Source: Methylobacterium sp. R2-1 (lineage in GTDB: Bacteria; Pseudomonadota; Alphaproteobacteria; Rhizobiales; Beijerinckiaceae). Taken from it: 64,000 bases of DNA. Each line of letters opens with the position of its first letter. Position 1 is the stretch's first letter. The notes under the pieces are model-generated. The model made no database searches. It worked only from the letters and a program-made list of their open reading frames with translations, and had not been told where the DNA came from. The DNA lies in assembly GCF_014191355.1 (NCBI RefSeq), contig NZ_JACHWM010000001.1, positions 62,001 through 126,000 of the forward strand, written 5' to 3'. The position numbers and the translations under genes are program-made. Shown here one piece after another: positions 1 to 9,531 of the stretch.

Positions 1-1271
1 TTCCCGAAAGCGCCGTCGATGCGGCGGTGCGCCGGGTGCTGCGCCTCAAGTTCGGGCTCGGCCTGTTCGACCGCCCCGTGATCGACCCGGACGGCGCGGA
101 GGAGAAGCTGCTGCGCCCCGAGACTCGCCGGCTCGCCCGCGAGGCGGCGCAAGCGAGCCTCGTCCTGCTCCAGAACCGGGACGGCGTGCTGCCGATCGAT
201 CCGGCCAAGGTGCGCCGCATCGCCGTCATCGGCCCGTTCGCCGATTCGGCCTGGGATCAGGTCGGGCCGCACGAGGGCGCGGGGCAGGAATGGGATGCGG
301 TGACGATCCTGGCGGGCCTGCGCGAGCGATCCGCCGCGTCGGGTGTCGCGGTCGACTTCGCGCCCGGCTGCCCGCGGGTCTGCGACAGCCGCGTGGGTTT
401 TGCCGCCGCGGTCGAGGCAGCGAGGGGAGCCGATCTCGTCGTGGCGGTGATGGGCGAGCCGCGAGACCGATCGGGCGAGGGCTCGTCGAGCGCCCATCTG
501 TCCTGGCCGGGCCTGCAGCACGACCTGCTCGCGGCGGTCGCGGAGGTCGGCAAGCCGGTGGCGCTCGTCGTGGTCGGCGGACGCCCGACCGAACTCGGGG
601 ATGCCCCGTCGCGGGCGCAGGCCGTGCTGATGGCGTGGCTTTCGGGCACCGAGGGCGGCCCGGCGGTGGCCGGGACGCTGTTCGGCGACGTCGACCCGTC
701 GGGCCGGTTGCCGGTCTCCTGGCCGCGCACCGTCGGGCAATTGCCGCTAACCTACGACACTCTGCCAGGAGGACGCCCGCATATTCCGGGCACCCGCTGG
801 ACCATGGGCTATGCCGACGAATCGCCGCTGCCGTTGTTCCCGTTCGGCTACGGCCTCTCCTACACCCGCTTCGCCTACGGCGAGCCGGAGATCGTGACGC
901 CGCGCGTCGGTGTCGGGGACCGCTACGACGCCGTGCTGGAGGTGCGCACGCCCGTCACCAATTACGGCACACGGGCGGGGCGAGCAGTGGCGCAGCTCTA
1001 TGTCAGCCAGCCGGTGGCGAGCCGCAGCCGGCCCCGGCGCCTGCTGAAGGGCGTCGCGCTCATCGACCTCGCCTCCGGCGAAACCGGAATCGCAAGTTTC
1101 CGCGTGCCCGCGCGCGACCTCGGCTACCATGAGCCGGACGGCACGCTCGTGGTGGAGGCCGGCGCCTATCTCGCTCATGTCGGCGGTGATTCCGTTGCCA
1201 CCCGCAGCGCCGGCTTCACCGTCGAGACCGGCTGGCGCGGCCCACCGGGCAGCGACGAGGCGCGGCGCTGA
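1..1271 (+). CDS. GH3 family beta-glucosidase, C-terminal part (cut by window start)
   Basis: The frame is open from the first bases, so this is the 3' part of a longer gene (about 420 residues seen; full GH3 beta-glucosidases are usually 700-800). Visible marks: the (alpha/beta) sandwich start LVLLQNRDGVLPI, the nucleotide-like strand IAVIGPFAD, the segment GEGSSSAHLSWPG that holds the probable acid/base Glu region, the LFGDVDPSGRLPVSWP block and FPFGYGLSYTRFAYG. A fibronectin III-like domain follows to the end. The family removes terminal beta-linked glucose from oligosaccharides, often in the periplasm (BglX); the N-terminal signal region is outside the window. It converges on yejE with only 6 bases between stops. 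Confidence 0.9.
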   Translation, partial: PESAVDAAVRRVLRLKFGLGLFDRPVIDPDGAEEKLLRPETRRLAREAAQASLVLLQNRDGVLPIDPAKVRRIAVIGPFADSAWDQVGPHEGAGQEWDAVTILAGLRERSAASGVAVDFAPGCPRVCDSRVGFAAAVEAARGADLVVAVMGEPRDRSGEGSSSAHLSWPGLQHDLLAAVAEVGKPVALVVVGGRPTELGDAPSRAQAVLMAWLSGTEGGPAVAGTLFGDVDPSGRLPVSWPRTVGQLPLTYDTLPGGRPHIPGTRWTMGYADESPLPLFPFGYGLSYTRFAYGEPEIVTPRVGVGDRYDAVLEVRTPVTNYGTRAGRAVAQLYVSQPVASRSRPRRLLKGVALIDLASGETGIASFRVPARDLGYHEPDGTLVVEAGAYLAHVGGDSVATRSAGFTVETGWRGPPGSDEARR

Positions 1272-1277
1272 TTCACG

Positions 1278-2480
1278 TCAGCCGAAGGTTTTCCTCGGAT
1301 CGAACGCGTCGCGCACCGCTTCACCCGCGAAGACGAGCAGGCTCAGCATCGTCGCCACCACGAAGAAGCCGGTGAGCCCGAGCCAGGGCGCGTTGATGTT
1401 GTCCTTTCCCTGCGCCAGCAGTTCGCCGAGCGAGGGCGAGCCCGGCGGCAGGCCGAAGCCGAGATAATCGAGCGAGGTCAGGGTCGTGACCGAGCCGTTC
1501 AGGATGAACGGCAGGAAGGTCAGCGTCGCTACCATGGCGTTGGGCAGGAGGTGGCGCGTCATGATGCGCACGTTCGACAGGCCGAGCGCGCGGGCGGCAC
1601 GCACATATTCGAAGTTGCGGGCACGCAAGAACTCTGCGCGCACGACGCCGACGAGCGCGGTCCACGAGAACAGCGTCAGGATGCCGAGCAGGGTGAAGAA
1701 GCTCGGCACCAGGAAGGCCGACATGATGATGATGAGGTAGAGCGTCGGGATCGCGCCCCAGATCTCGATGATCCGCTGGAAGATCAGGTCGGTCCAGCCC
1801 CCGAAATAGCCCTGCACCGCCCCGGCGATCACGCCGATGACCGATGAGATGCCGGCCAGCACGAGGCCGAACAGGATCGAGATGCGGAAGCCGTAGATCA
1901 CCCGCGCCAGCACGTCCCGCGTCGCGTTGTCGGTGCCGAGCCAGTGCCACTCGATGTCGCGGCAGCCGAGTTCGCGCCCCTCGACCTTCACGCCCGCCCG
2001 CTCGGCGACCGGGCGGCACTCGGCGTCGCTCAGCATCCAGGTCGGCGGCGAGGGGGCCGGCGTCGGCAGGTCCCGCATGTAGGTGTTGTCGGCGTAGGGG
2101 ATCGGCGGCCAGAGCGCCCAGCCGTTCTCCTCGATCTCCTTGCGCGTCTCGGGCGCCCGGTAGTCGGTCTGAGCCAGGAAGCCGCCGAACTTCTCGTCCG
2201 GGTAATCGATCAGGACGGGGAACAGCCACTCGCCCTTGTACTGCATGACGATCGGGCGATCGTTGGCGATGAGTTCCGCAAACAGGCTCAGCACGAACAG
2301 CACGGTGAAGATCACCGCCGACCAGTAGCCGCGCCGATTGGCCCGAAAATTCGCCAGCCGCCTCCGGTTGAGCGGCGACAGGCCGCGCCGTGTGGCGGTC
2401 GGCAGCGGCTGCATCTGCGGCGCGTTGCCCGGTGCGGTGACGGGCACCGCATCGGGTTCGGGTCGCAGGTGCTCGTTCAT
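1278..2480 (-). CDS. yejE: YejE-type peptide ABC transporter permease
   Basis: Inner-membrane permease of the dipeptide/oligopeptide/microcin C family, about 400 residues. A short cytoplasmic N-terminus precedes one membrane segment (AVIFTVLFVLSLFAELIAND). A long periplasmic insert with EENGWALWPPIPY follows, the signature of YejE rather than OppC/DppC. Then come five membrane segments with the EAA loop (ARALGLSNVRIMTRHLLPNA) that contacts the ATPase. The ATG at 2480 is chosen because GGAG lies just upstream; a TTG at 2489 is in frame. In enterobacteria yejE sits in yejABEF; here the upstream gene is a DUF4112 gene and no yejA, yejB or yejF is present in the window, so its partners must lie elsewhere. 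Confidence 0.9.
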   Translation of the reverse strand: MNEHLRPEPDAVPVTAPGNAPQMQPLPTATRRGLSPLNRRRLANFRANRRGYWSAVIFTVLFVLSLFAELIANDRPIVMQYKGEWLFPVLIDYPDEKFGGFLAQTDYRAPETRKEIEENGWALWPPIPYADNTYMRDLPTPAPSPPTWMLSDAECRPVAERAGVKVEGRELGCRDIEWHWLGTDNATRDVLARVIYGFRISILFGLVLAGISSVIGVIAGAVQGYFGGWTDLIFQRIIEIWGAIPTLYLIIIMSAFLVPSFFTLLGILTLFSWTALVGVVRAEFLRARNFEYVRAARALGLSNVRIMTRHLLPNAMVATLTFLPFILNGSVTTLTSLDYLGFGLPPGSPSLGELLAQGKDNINAPWLGLTGFFVVATMLSLLVFAGEAVRDAFDPRKTFG

Positions 2481-2517
2481 CGGCTCCAACCCTCACGCTC
2501 GGGCGGCCGATGCCGGC

Positions 2518-2982
2518 TCAGTCGAGCCGGACCGCGGTGCCCTCGATCTCGCTCGGCCGCAAGTCGCCCTTGCGCTCGAGATGGCGGCGCAGCAGGCGCA
2601 CGTTGCGGCGGTTCGCCTTGAAGGCCGCGTCGAGCAGGTCGCCGGCCAGCGGCACCGAGCCCACCGCCCCGTCGAGGGCGACGTTGGCCATCATGCGCCA
2701 GACCAGCCAGCGCGGCGCGCCGAGCCGTTTTGCCTCGTAGACGATGTACGAGGCGATCGCCATGCCCGCGATGTCGCCGAGCACGGGGACGAGACCGATC
2801 ACCGCGTCGAGGCCGACGCGGCGGTTGATGCCCGGCAAGAGAAAGGCCGAGTCCATCAGGTGGGCGAGTTGCTCCAGCCGCTGGAGGCTTGCCTCCGTGC
2901 TGGTGTCGGTGAGGCGGCGCAGCTGTGCCGCTCCTGCAGACTCGCGATAGGCCATGCTGGGGGTATGGACGGAGGTGGTCAT
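2518..2982 (-). CDS. DUF4112 domain membrane protein
   Basis: A protein of about 154 residues starting at MTTSVHTP. Residues from about 35 match the DUF4112 pattern: LAHLMDSAF, then GINRRVGLDAVIGLVPVLGD, a hydrophobic helix, and GAVGSVPLAGDLLDAAFKANRRN near the C-terminus. The two G-x-x-P-x-x-G-D repeats are the hallmark of the family, and two membrane-associated helices are predicted by eye. The family function is not known. It lies 58 bases downstream of the aminotransferase gene and 37 bases upstream of yejE on the same strand, so the three may be cotranscribed. An upstream in-frame start at 3084 would overlap the aminotransferase and is less likely. Confidence 0.8.
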   Translation of the reverse strand: MTTSVHTPSMAYRESAGAAQLRRLTDTSTEASLQRLEQLAHLMDSAFLLPGINRRVGLDAVIGLVPVLGDIAGMAIASYIVYEAKRLGAPRWLVWRMMANVALDGAVGSVPLAGDLLDAAFKANRRNVRLLRRHLERKGDLRPSEIEGTAVRLD

Positions 2983-3040
2983 GGCGGATGATGTGGCCCC
3001 GCCTCGAGCCTTGCACAAGGAAGTGGATCCCCGCCCTCGC

Positions 3041-4225
3041 TCATGCAGGGCGGAATAATCCCGCCAGCCGCTCGACCGCCGCATCCAGGGTAGCGTCCGT
3101 CTTGGCGAAGCAGAAGCGGGCGAGGTTTTTCACCTCTCCCTGCGCGTAGAAGGCGCTGACGGGAATGGCGGCCACGCCGTGCTCCGTCACGATCCGTTCG
3201 CAAAAGGCAACGTCGTCGGCGGCGAGATCCGCGATATCAACGGTAAGGAAGTAGGTGCCCGCACTCGGAAGCACCGAGAAGCCGATCCGCGACAAACCCG
3301 CCGCCAATCTGTCGCGGGAGCGGGCGAGTTCGGCTCGCATACCCTCGAAATATCCCTCGTCCTTGGACAAACCATAGGCGACCGCCTCCTGAAGGTTCGG
3401 CGGCGTGGTGAAGGTGAGGAACTGGTGTGCCCGCGAGAGGACGCGCATCAGCGGCTCCGGCGCCATCACGAAACCGACCTTCCAGCCGGTGAGGCTGAAG
3501 ATCTTGCCCGCCGAGCCGATCTTCACCGTCCGCTCGCGCATGCCGGGCTGAGCCATCAGCGGGAGGTGGCGCCGACCATCGAAGATCACGTGCTCCCACA
3601 CTTCGTCGCAGACAGCGACGGCGTCGAAGCGCCGGCAGAACGCCGCGAGCAGGGCGAGGTCGTCCTGTCCGAAGACGGTGGCGCTCGGGTTGAGCGGGTT
3701 GTTGAGCAGGACGATCCGGGTGTGCTCGGAAAACACTTCCGCCAGCGCCCCCTCCTCGATCCGGAAACGCGGGGGCTTGAGTGAGACGAAGCGCGGCACG
3801 CCGCCGGCTCTGCGCACCAGCGGCAGGTAGGCGTCGTACATCGGCTCGAACAGCACGACTTCGTCGCCGGGCCGCACCAGTGCCATCAGCGCGCCGGCCA
3901 GCGCCTCGGTCGCGCCCGAGGTCACCATCACCTCCCGCTCAGGATCGAGGTCGAGGCCCTGATGGTGCCGGTAATGCGCCGCGACGGCCCTGCGCAGCGA
4001 GGGCAGCCCCAACATCGGCGGATACTGGTTGCTGACGCTCTCCAGCGCCCGCGCCGCGGCGGCGCGCAGGTCGTCCGGGCCCTGCCCGTCGGGAAAGCCC
4101 TGGCCGAGATTGATCGCGCCGTGCTGCCGCGCCAGACGCGACATCGATTCGAACACGGTTTCCGGCAACTCGGCGAAGACGGGGTGGCCGATGAGAGAGG
4201 GGGTGCGATTCGACGCAAGAGTCAT
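3041..4225 (-). CDS. PLP-dependent class I/II aminotransferase
   Basis: A fold-type I aminotransferase of about 394 residues. Visible marks: NLGQGFPDGQGPDDL near residue 40 (substrate loop), VTSGATEALAGALMAL (cofactor phosphate loop), NNPLNPSATVF, the Asp-bearing strand AVCDEVWEHVIFDG, and the PLP lysine in KIGSAGKIFSLTGWKVGF. The C-terminal small domain ends ARFCFAKTDATLDAAVERL. The pattern fits the kynurenine/glutamine/methionine aminotransferase and N-succinyldiaminopimelate aminotransferase-like group; the amino donor cannot be told from sequence. The start at 4225 (MTLASNRTP) is chosen; 4261 is an alternative. It heads the minus-strand group with the DUF4112 gene and yejE. Confidence 0.85.
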   Translation of the reverse strand: MTLASNRTPSLIGHPVFAELPETVFESMSRLARQHGAINLGQGFPDGQGPDDLRAAAARALESVSNQYPPMLGLPSLRRAVAAHYRHHQGLDLDPEREVMVTSGATEALAGALMALVRPGDEVVLFEPMYDAYLPLVRRAGGVPRFVSLKPPRFRIEEGALAEVFSEHTRIVLLNNPLNPSATVFGQDDLALLAAFCRRFDAVAVCDEVWEHVIFDGRRHLPLMAQPGMRERTVKIGSAGKIFSLTGWKVGFVMAPEPLMRVLSRAHQFLTFTTPPNLQEAVAYGLSKDEGYFEGMRAELARSRDRLAAGLSRIGFSVLPSAGTYFLTVDIADLAADDVAFCERIVTEHGVAAIPVSAFYAQGEVKNLARFCFAKTDATLDAAVERLAGLFRPA

Positions 4226-4469
4226 GGCCGATGTCTTCGCAGAGTGGCTGCGCCGCTCCAAGCGCCTTCACGAAGAAGGGAGTTGGGAGAAAACCTGTGC
4301 GCGATTGGTCTCTTCATGCCCGAAGACAAGGGGTGTCTTGCAGGAGCTTGGCGATAACGTCGCGGCTTAGTTGATGCGACGTGCGTTCACGCACACGAGC
4401 TTGCGGATTAGCCGCCAAATCCGTTTTTTGCGACGCATCGAGGGGGTGACGAATGTTGACGATCATCAG

Positions 4470-4606
4470 TCGTAAGCGCATGTTCACCCCACGGTCGGAC
4501 CGGCCGCCGCGCTGAAGGGACTTCGCCCCCTCGTCTCTTAGGTGTGGCAGGCCGGTCCGGTCGTCCTCATGAAAAGGCCGCCGCTCGACACGGCGGCTTT
4601 TTTCAT
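4470..4606 (+). ncRNA. Candidate plus-strand small RNA
   Basis: Inferred from structure. CGGACCGGCC (4496-4505) can pair perfectly with GGCCGGTCCG (4550-4559), enclosing 44 bases. A perfect terminator hairpin with a T run follows. No plus-strand protein gene ends nearby (the last ends at 1271), so the terminator needs another transcript. A weak TTGACG box lies at 4456-4461. The 5' end is a guess and no known RNA family was recognised. Confidence 0.35.
4568..4606 (+). terminator. Rho-independent terminator, symmetric
   Basis: The inverted repeat CATGAAAAGGCCGCCG / CGGCGGCTTTTTTCATG with a 7-base loop ends in six T on the plus strand. It is symmetric enough to stop transcription from either side. 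Confidence 0.75.
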
Positions 4607-4661
4607 GTCCGATCGGACCGCGCGTTTCTCGTCGCGGCGGCCTCCTCACCATCGGCGGATC

Positions 4662-4835
4662 ATGCGTCTGGGAACCTGTCTGCTGCTGGCCTTCGTTTCC
4701 GCGGGCCTAGGGCTCGGTCTGCGCCTCGCTGTGCCGGTAACGCCTGTCGATGCATCGTTTCGCGACGTGATGCGCCTCTATCAGTCGCAGGGCGAACCGG
4801 GGCGCAGCAACATGCCGGAAACGTCGGCGCCGTAG
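4662..4835 (+). CDS. Small exported protein, hypothetical
   Basis: A possible 57-residue protein beginning MRLGTCLLLAFVSAGLG. The first 25 residues look like a signal peptide or membrane anchor, followed by a short polar tail. An in-frame upstream start (4542) would run through the terminator, so the internal ATG is preferred. It was not matched to any family. It precedes the efflux operon by about 160 bases on the same strand. Coding status rests only on the signal-like start. Confidence 0.3.
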   Translation: MRLGTCLLLAFVSAGLGLGLRLAVPVTPVDASFRDVMRLYQSQGEPGRSNMPETSAP

Positions 4836-4992
4836 GAACACCGCATTGCCAGGCGACGCTCGCCGGCCGTACCGAGGCAGGCCCTTTCGGGCAGCACGGT
4901 ATCGACGGGATCGGACTTCCGGCCGACTGACGCGTTCCTGCGGACCGGCCCGCATTCGATGGCCGTGAACGACATCGACGAGTGTGTGAGGG

Positions 4993-6381
4993 ATGAACGA
5001 GAGTTCGCCGATACGCAGGGAGACCGCCCGGGAGTACCGGACCGCGGACCCGGTGCCGACCGCGCCGGTCCGCCGACGCCGTAAGTTCGGCCGCTGGATG
5101 CTCGCGCTACTGATCCTTGGCGGGGCCGGCGCGGTTGCCCACCGCACCTACGACGCCCGACAGAAGCCGGCCGAGGAGTCGGCGCAGGCACCGGGACCCA
5201 CCGGGCACGGCCGCGGCGGGCGGACCGGAGAGATGAAGCAGGCGGTCGGCGTCGCGCCGGTCGTGACCGGCGACATGCCGGTCGTGCTCCAGGGCCTCGG
5301 CACGGTGACGCCGCTCGCCACCGTCTCGATCCGCTCGCAGATCAGCGGCTATCTCACCAAGATCGGCTTTCGCGAGGGCCAGATGGTGAAGGAGGGCGAC
5401 TTCCTCGCCCAGATCGACCCGCGGCCCTACGAGGCGCTGCTCGCGCAGTATCAGGGCCAGCTCGCCCGCGACCAGGCATTGCTGCAGAACTCGAAGCTCG
5501 ATCTCCAGCGCTACCAGACCCTGAACCGGCAGGATTCGATCTCGAAGCAGAACGTCGACACCCAAGCCGCTCTGGTGAAGCAGAACGAGGGCACGGTCGC
5601 CGCCGACCAAGCGCTCGTCGATCAGCAGAAGCTGAACCTCACCTATGCTCGGATCGTCTCGCCGGTGGAGGGCCGCGTCGGCCTGAGGCAGGTCGATCTC
5701 GGCAACTACATCACCGCCGGATCGACCAACATCGTCGTCGTCACGCAGCTTCGCCCGATCTCGGTGGTGTTCGTGCTGCCGGAGGACGACGTGGCGCGCG
5801 TGATGCGCCGGGTGCGCGAGGGGGCAAAGCTGACGGTGCGTGCCTACGATCGCAGCGACCAGCACGAGATCGCCACCGGCCGCCTCGATACGGTCGACAA
5901 CCAGATCGACACCACGACCGGGACGGTGAAGCTGCGGGCGATGTTCGCGAACGAGGACGAGACCCTGTTCCCGAACCAGTTTGTCAACGCGCGTCTCACC
6001 GTCGAGACGATCCAGAATGCCCCGCTGGTGCCCAACGCCGCGATCCTGCGCGGCACGCCGGGCACCTACGTCTACCTGATGGATGGCGACGAGAAAGTCA
6101 CCGTGCGCCCGATCAAGACCGGCGAGACCGACGGCGTCAACACGGTCGTGCTGTCGGGCCTCGCCGCGGGCGACCGGGTCGTGACCGACGGCACCGACCG
6201 GCTGCGTGAGGGCGCACCTGTGCGTGTCGTCGGCCACACGACCGGGCCTCAGGCCGCCGGACCGGCGGCGGGTGCTCCCGGTGCGACGCTTCCCACGACG
6301 CCCGCGGCCGGAGCACCGGCCGAGACGGGGACGACCCAGGGCGGCCAGGAGCGCCGGGGACGCCGGCGCCCGGCGCCGTAA
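4993..6381 (+). CDS. mdtA: RND efflux periplasmic adaptor (MdtA-like)
   Basis: A membrane fusion protein of 462 residues linking an RND pump to an outer-membrane channel. After a basic N-terminus there is one membrane anchor (MLALLILGGAGAVAH, about residues 36-50). The lipoyl half (SIRSQISGYLTKIGFREGQMV) follows, then a helical hairpin rich in Gln and Leu (about 145-215), the second lipoyl half with YARIVSPVEGRVGLRQVD, the beta-barrel and the membrane-proximal domain. The last 45 residues are a Pro/Ala/Gly-rich tail ending in a basic run. GAGGG lies directly before the ATG. It opens the operon with two RND pumps and a lipoprotein channel, the MdtABC plan for a heteromultimeric drug or bile-salt pump. 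Confidence 0.92.
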   Translation: MNESSPIRRETAREYRTADPVPTAPVRRRRKFGRWMLALLILGGAGAVAHRTYDARQKPAEESAQAPGPTGHGRGGRTGEMKQAVGVAPVVTGDMPVVLQGLGTVTPLATVSIRSQISGYLTKIGFREGQMVKEGDFLAQIDPRPYEALLAQYQGQLARDQALLQNSKLDLQRYQTLNRQDSISKQNVDTQAALVKQNEGTVAADQALVDQQKLNLTYARIVSPVEGRVGLRQVDLGNYITAGSTNIVVVTQLRPISVVFVLPEDDVARVMRRVREGAKLTVRAYDRSDQHEIATGRLDTVDNQIDTTTGTVKLRAMFANEDETLFPNQFVNARLTVETIQNAPLVPNAAILRGTPGTYVYLMDGDEKVTVRPIKTGETDGVNTVVLSGLAAGDRVVTDGTDRLREGAPVRVVGHTTGPQAAGPAAGAPGATLPTTPAAGAPAETGTTQGGQERRGRRRPAP

Positions 6382-6393
6382 ACGGGCACGGCC

Positions 6394-9300
6394 ATGAACC
6401 CGTCTCGCATCTTCATCCTGCGCCCCGTTGCCACGACGCTGTCGATGCTGGCGATCCTCATCGTCGGCGCCGTTTCCTACCTGAACCTGCCGGTCTCGGC
6501 GCTGCCCGCCGTCGATTATCCGACGATCCAGGTGCAGACCTTCTATCCCGGCGCCAGCCCGGAGGTGATGACTTCGGCGGTGACCGCGCCGCTGGAGCGG
6601 CAGTTCGGCCAGATGGCCAACCTCAACCAGATGTCCTCGCAGAGTTCGGCGGGGGCGTCGGTCATCACGCTCCAGTTCAACCTCGATATCCCGCTCGATA
6701 TCGCCGAGCAGTCGGTCCAGGCGGCGATCAATGCAGCCGGCAACCTGCTGCCGACCGACCTGCCGGCGCCACCGATCTACGCGAAGGTGAACCCGGCCGA
6801 TGCGCCGGTGCTGACGCTGGCGCTCACCTCCGCGACGATGCCGCTGACGCAGGTGCGCGACCTCGCCGAGACGCGGCTCGCTCAGAAGATCAGCCAGATC
6901 GCGGGGGTCGGCCTCGTCAGCATGGGCGGCGGGCAGCGGCCGGCGGTGCGGGTGCGGTTCAACTCCCGGGCGATGGCCGCCTACGGCCTCAACATCGACG
7001 ACCTGCGCACGACGATCGCCAACCTCAACGTCAACACGCCCAAGGGCAACATCGACGGGCCGACCCAGTCCTACGCCATCAACGCCAACGATCAGGTTCG
7101 CGACCCGGCGGTCTATGCCAGCGCGATCATCGCCTATCGCAACGGCTCGCCGGTGCGTCTCACCGATGTGGCTCAAGTCGTGGACGGCGCGGAGAATACC
7201 CGGCTCGGCGCCTGGGCCGACCGCACGCCCGCGGTCATCCTCAACATTCAGCGACAGCCCGGCGCCAACGTCATCGACACCGTGGACCGCATCAAGCGGC
7301 TGCTGCCGCAACTTCAGGCGACGATGCCCGCCTCGGTCTCGGTCGCGACGCTGACCGACCGCACCACGACGATCCGCGCCTCCGTCCACGACGTGCAGTT
7401 CGAGCTGATGCTCGCCATCGCGCTCGTCGTGATGGTGATTTTCCTGTTCCTGCGCAGCTTCTCCGCGACGCTGATCCCCAGCCTGTCGGTGCCGCTCTCG
7501 CTGATCGGCGCGCTGGCGGCGATGGATGCCTGGGGATTCTCCCTCGACAATCTCTCGCTGATGGCGCTGACCATCGCCACCGGATTCGTCGTGGACGACG
7601 CCATCGTCGTCATCGAGAACATCGCCCGCCACGTGGAGGAGGGCGACAGCCCGTTCGAGGCGGCGCTCAAGGGAAGCCGCGAGATCGGCTTCACCATCAT
7701 CTCGCTCACCGTCTCGCTGATCGCGGTGCTGATCCCGCTCCTGTTCATGGGCGACGTGGTCGGGCGCCTGTTCCGCGAATTCGCGATCACGCTGGCCGCG
7801 ACGATCGTCATCTCGGCGGTGGTCTCGCTCACCCTCGTTCCGATGATGTGCGCGCGGCTCTTGAAGCCCGTTGCCCACGGCGCCGACACGCCGGCCGCCC
7901 GCCGCGAGGGTCCCATCGCCCGGGCGGGCCGGCGGCTCAACGACGGCGTGATCGCCCTCTACGGCCGGGCTTTGCGCGTCGTGCTGGCCAACCAGGGCCT
8001 GACGCTGCTTGTCACGCTCGGGACCGTGGCGCTTACCGCCTACCTGTTCGTGGTGATCCCCAAAGGCTTCTTCCCCGTGCAGGACACGGGCGTGATCCAG
8101 GGCATCTCACAGGCCGATCAGAGCGTCTCCTACGAGGCCATGGCCGAGCGCCAGCAGGCGCTGGCCGACGTGGTGCTGAAGGACCCGGACGTCGCGAGCC
8201 TGTCCTCGTTCATCGGCGTGGACGGGCAGAACGTCACCCTCAATTCCGGCCGCTTCCTCATCAACCTGAAACCCCGCGATGAGCGCAGCGCCGATGCCAG
8301 CACGATCATCCGCCGCCTCAACGCCGCGACGAGCGGCGTGCCCGGCGTGCGGCTCTACATGCAGCCGGTCCAGGATCTGACGATCGACACCGCGGTTTCG
8401 GCGACGCAGTATCAAGTCATCCTGGAGAACCCGAACCTCGGCGACTTCGAGACCTGGGTGCCGCGCTACGTCGAGGCGCTGCGCCGCTCACCGCTGCTCG
8501 CCGACGTGACCAGCGACTACCAGGGCAATGGCTTGGCCGCCTACGTCACCATCGATCGCGCCACGGCCGGCCGATACGGCATCACGCCGGCGACCATCGA
8601 CAACGTGCTCTACGATGCCTTCGGCCAGCGCATCGTCTCGACCATCTTCACCCAGTCGAACCAGTATCGAGTGATCCTGGAGGCGGACCCGAAGCTGCAC
8701 ACCACGCTCGCCTCCCTCGACAACCTCTACCTGCCGTCCTCGACCGCGCCCGCGGGGCAGGTACCCCTCTCGGCGGTGGCAAAGGTCGAGGAGCGACGCG
8801 CACCGCTGCTGATCGGTCATCTCGGCCAGTTCCCGGCCACCACCGTCTCGTTCAACCTCGCGCCGGGCGTGGCGCTGGGGCAGGCGGTCGATGCGCTTGA
8901 CGCCGCGCGAAAGGACATCAACCTGCCGGCGAGCTTCAACGTGGTAGCGCAGGGCTCGGTCTTCGCGTTCGAGTCCGCGCTCTCCAACGAGCTGTTCCTC
9001 GTCTGCGCCGCGATCGTCACCGTCTACATCGTGCTCGGCGTGCTCTACGAGAGCTTCATCCATCCGATCACCATCCTCTCGACCCTGCCGTCGGCCGGCA
9101 TCGGCGCCCTGCTCGGACTGATGTGGTTCGGGCTCTCGCTCGACATCATCGCGATCATCGGCATCGTGCTCCTGATCGGAATCGTGAAGAAGAACGCGAT
9201 CATGATGATCGACTTCGCGCTCCAGGCCGAGCGCGAGGAGGGCAAGGCTCCGCGCGACGCGATCTACGAAGCCTGCCTGCTGCGCTTCCGCCCGATCCTG

Positions 9301-9531
9301 ATGACGACGCTGGCCGCCTTGTTCGCGGCGGTTCCGATGATCGTCGGCTCGGGCGTCGGCTCGGAGCTGCGCCAGCCGCTCGGCATCGTCATCGCCGGCG
9401 GCCTCATCGTCAGCCAGGTGCTGACGCTGTTCACCACCCCGGTCATCTACCTCGCCTTCGATCGGTTGGAGCGGCGGATCACCCGGCGGCGGGAGCGGGA
9501 CGGGCTGGCGCCCGGCGGGGCGGTGCCTTGA
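6394..9531 (+). CDS. mdtB: RND multidrug efflux permease (MdtB-like)
   Basis: A 1045-residue resistance-nodulation-division proton/drug antiporter of the inner membrane. It starts 12 bases after the adaptor gene. It has the usual two repeats, each with one N-terminal and five later membrane helices around large periplasmic loops. The proton-relay motif [14 protein letters not shown] is near residue 400. The opening [19 protein letters not shown] and the [14 protein letters not shown] porter segment are typical. In enterobacteria MdtB and MdtC form a mixed trimer; the same arrangement here suggests the same partnership with the next gene. The stop overlaps the TTG start of the next gene (TTGA). 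Confidence 0.93.
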   Translation: MNPSRIFILRPVATTLSMLAILIVGAVSYLNLPVSALPAVDYPTIQVQTFYPGASPEVMTSAVTAPLERQFGQMANLNQMSSQSSAGASVITLQFNLDIPLDIAEQSVQAAINAAGNLLPTDLPAPPIYAKVNPADAPVLTLALTSATMPLTQVRDLAETRLAQKISQIAGVGLVSMGGGQRPAVRVRFNSRAMAAYGLNIDDLRTTIANLNVNTPKGNIDGPTQSYAINANDQVRDPAVYASAIIAYRNGSPVRLTDVAQVVDGAENTRLGAWADRTPAVILNIQRQPGANVIDTVDRIKRLLPQLQATMPASVSVATLTDRTTTIRASVHDVQFELMLAIALVVMVIFLFLRSFSATLIPSLSVPLSLIGALAAMDAWGFSLDNLSLMALTIATGFVVDDAIVVIENIARHVEEGDSPFEAALKGSREIGFTIISLTVSLIAVLIPLLFMGDVVGRLFREFAITLAATIVISAVVSLTLVPMMCARLLKPVAHGADTPAARREGPIARAGRRLNDGVIALYGRALRVVLANQGLTLLVTLGTVALTAYLFVVIPKGFFPVQDTGVIQGISQADQSVSYEAMAERQQALADVVLKDPDVASLSSFIGVDGQNVTLNSGRFLINLKPRDERSADASTIIRRLNAATSGVPGVRLYMQPVQDLTIDTAVSATQYQVILENPNLGDFETWVPRYVEALRRSPLLADVTSDYQGNGLAAYVTIDRATAGRYGITPATIDNVLYDAFGQRIVSTIFTQSNQYRVILEADPKLHTTLASLDNLYLPSSTAPAGQVPLSAVAKVEERRAPLLIGHLGQFPATTVSFNLAPGVALGQAVDALDAARKDINLPASFNVVAQGSVFAFESALSNELFLVCAAIVTVYIVLGVLYESFIHPITILSTLPSAGIGALLGLMWFGLSLDIIAIIGIVLLIGIVKKNAIMMIDFALQAEREEGKAPRDAIYEACLLRFRPILMTTLAALFAAVPMIVGSGVGSELRQPLGIVIAGGLIVSQVLTLFTTPVIYLAFDRLERRITRRRERDGLAPGGAVP

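Larger units (their letters stand above)
4226..4661. other. Intergenic region with candidate sRNA
   Basis: About 435 bases between the minus-strand aminotransferase and a small plus-strand ORF. It must hold the aminotransferase promoter on the left. The right half contains a self-complementary stretch and a strong terminator, described separately. No convincing protein-coding frame is seen. Confidence 0.5.

Noticed and set aside
4314..4652. A minus-strand frame of 112 codons across the sRNA region
   Set aside because: It runs through a perfect terminator hairpin, has no family match and no ribosome-binding site.
5107..7878. A 923-codon open frame on the minus strand
   Set aside because: It is antisense to the adaptor and mdtB genes, has an Arg/His/Asp-rich composition without domains, and is the usual GC-rich shadow of real codons.
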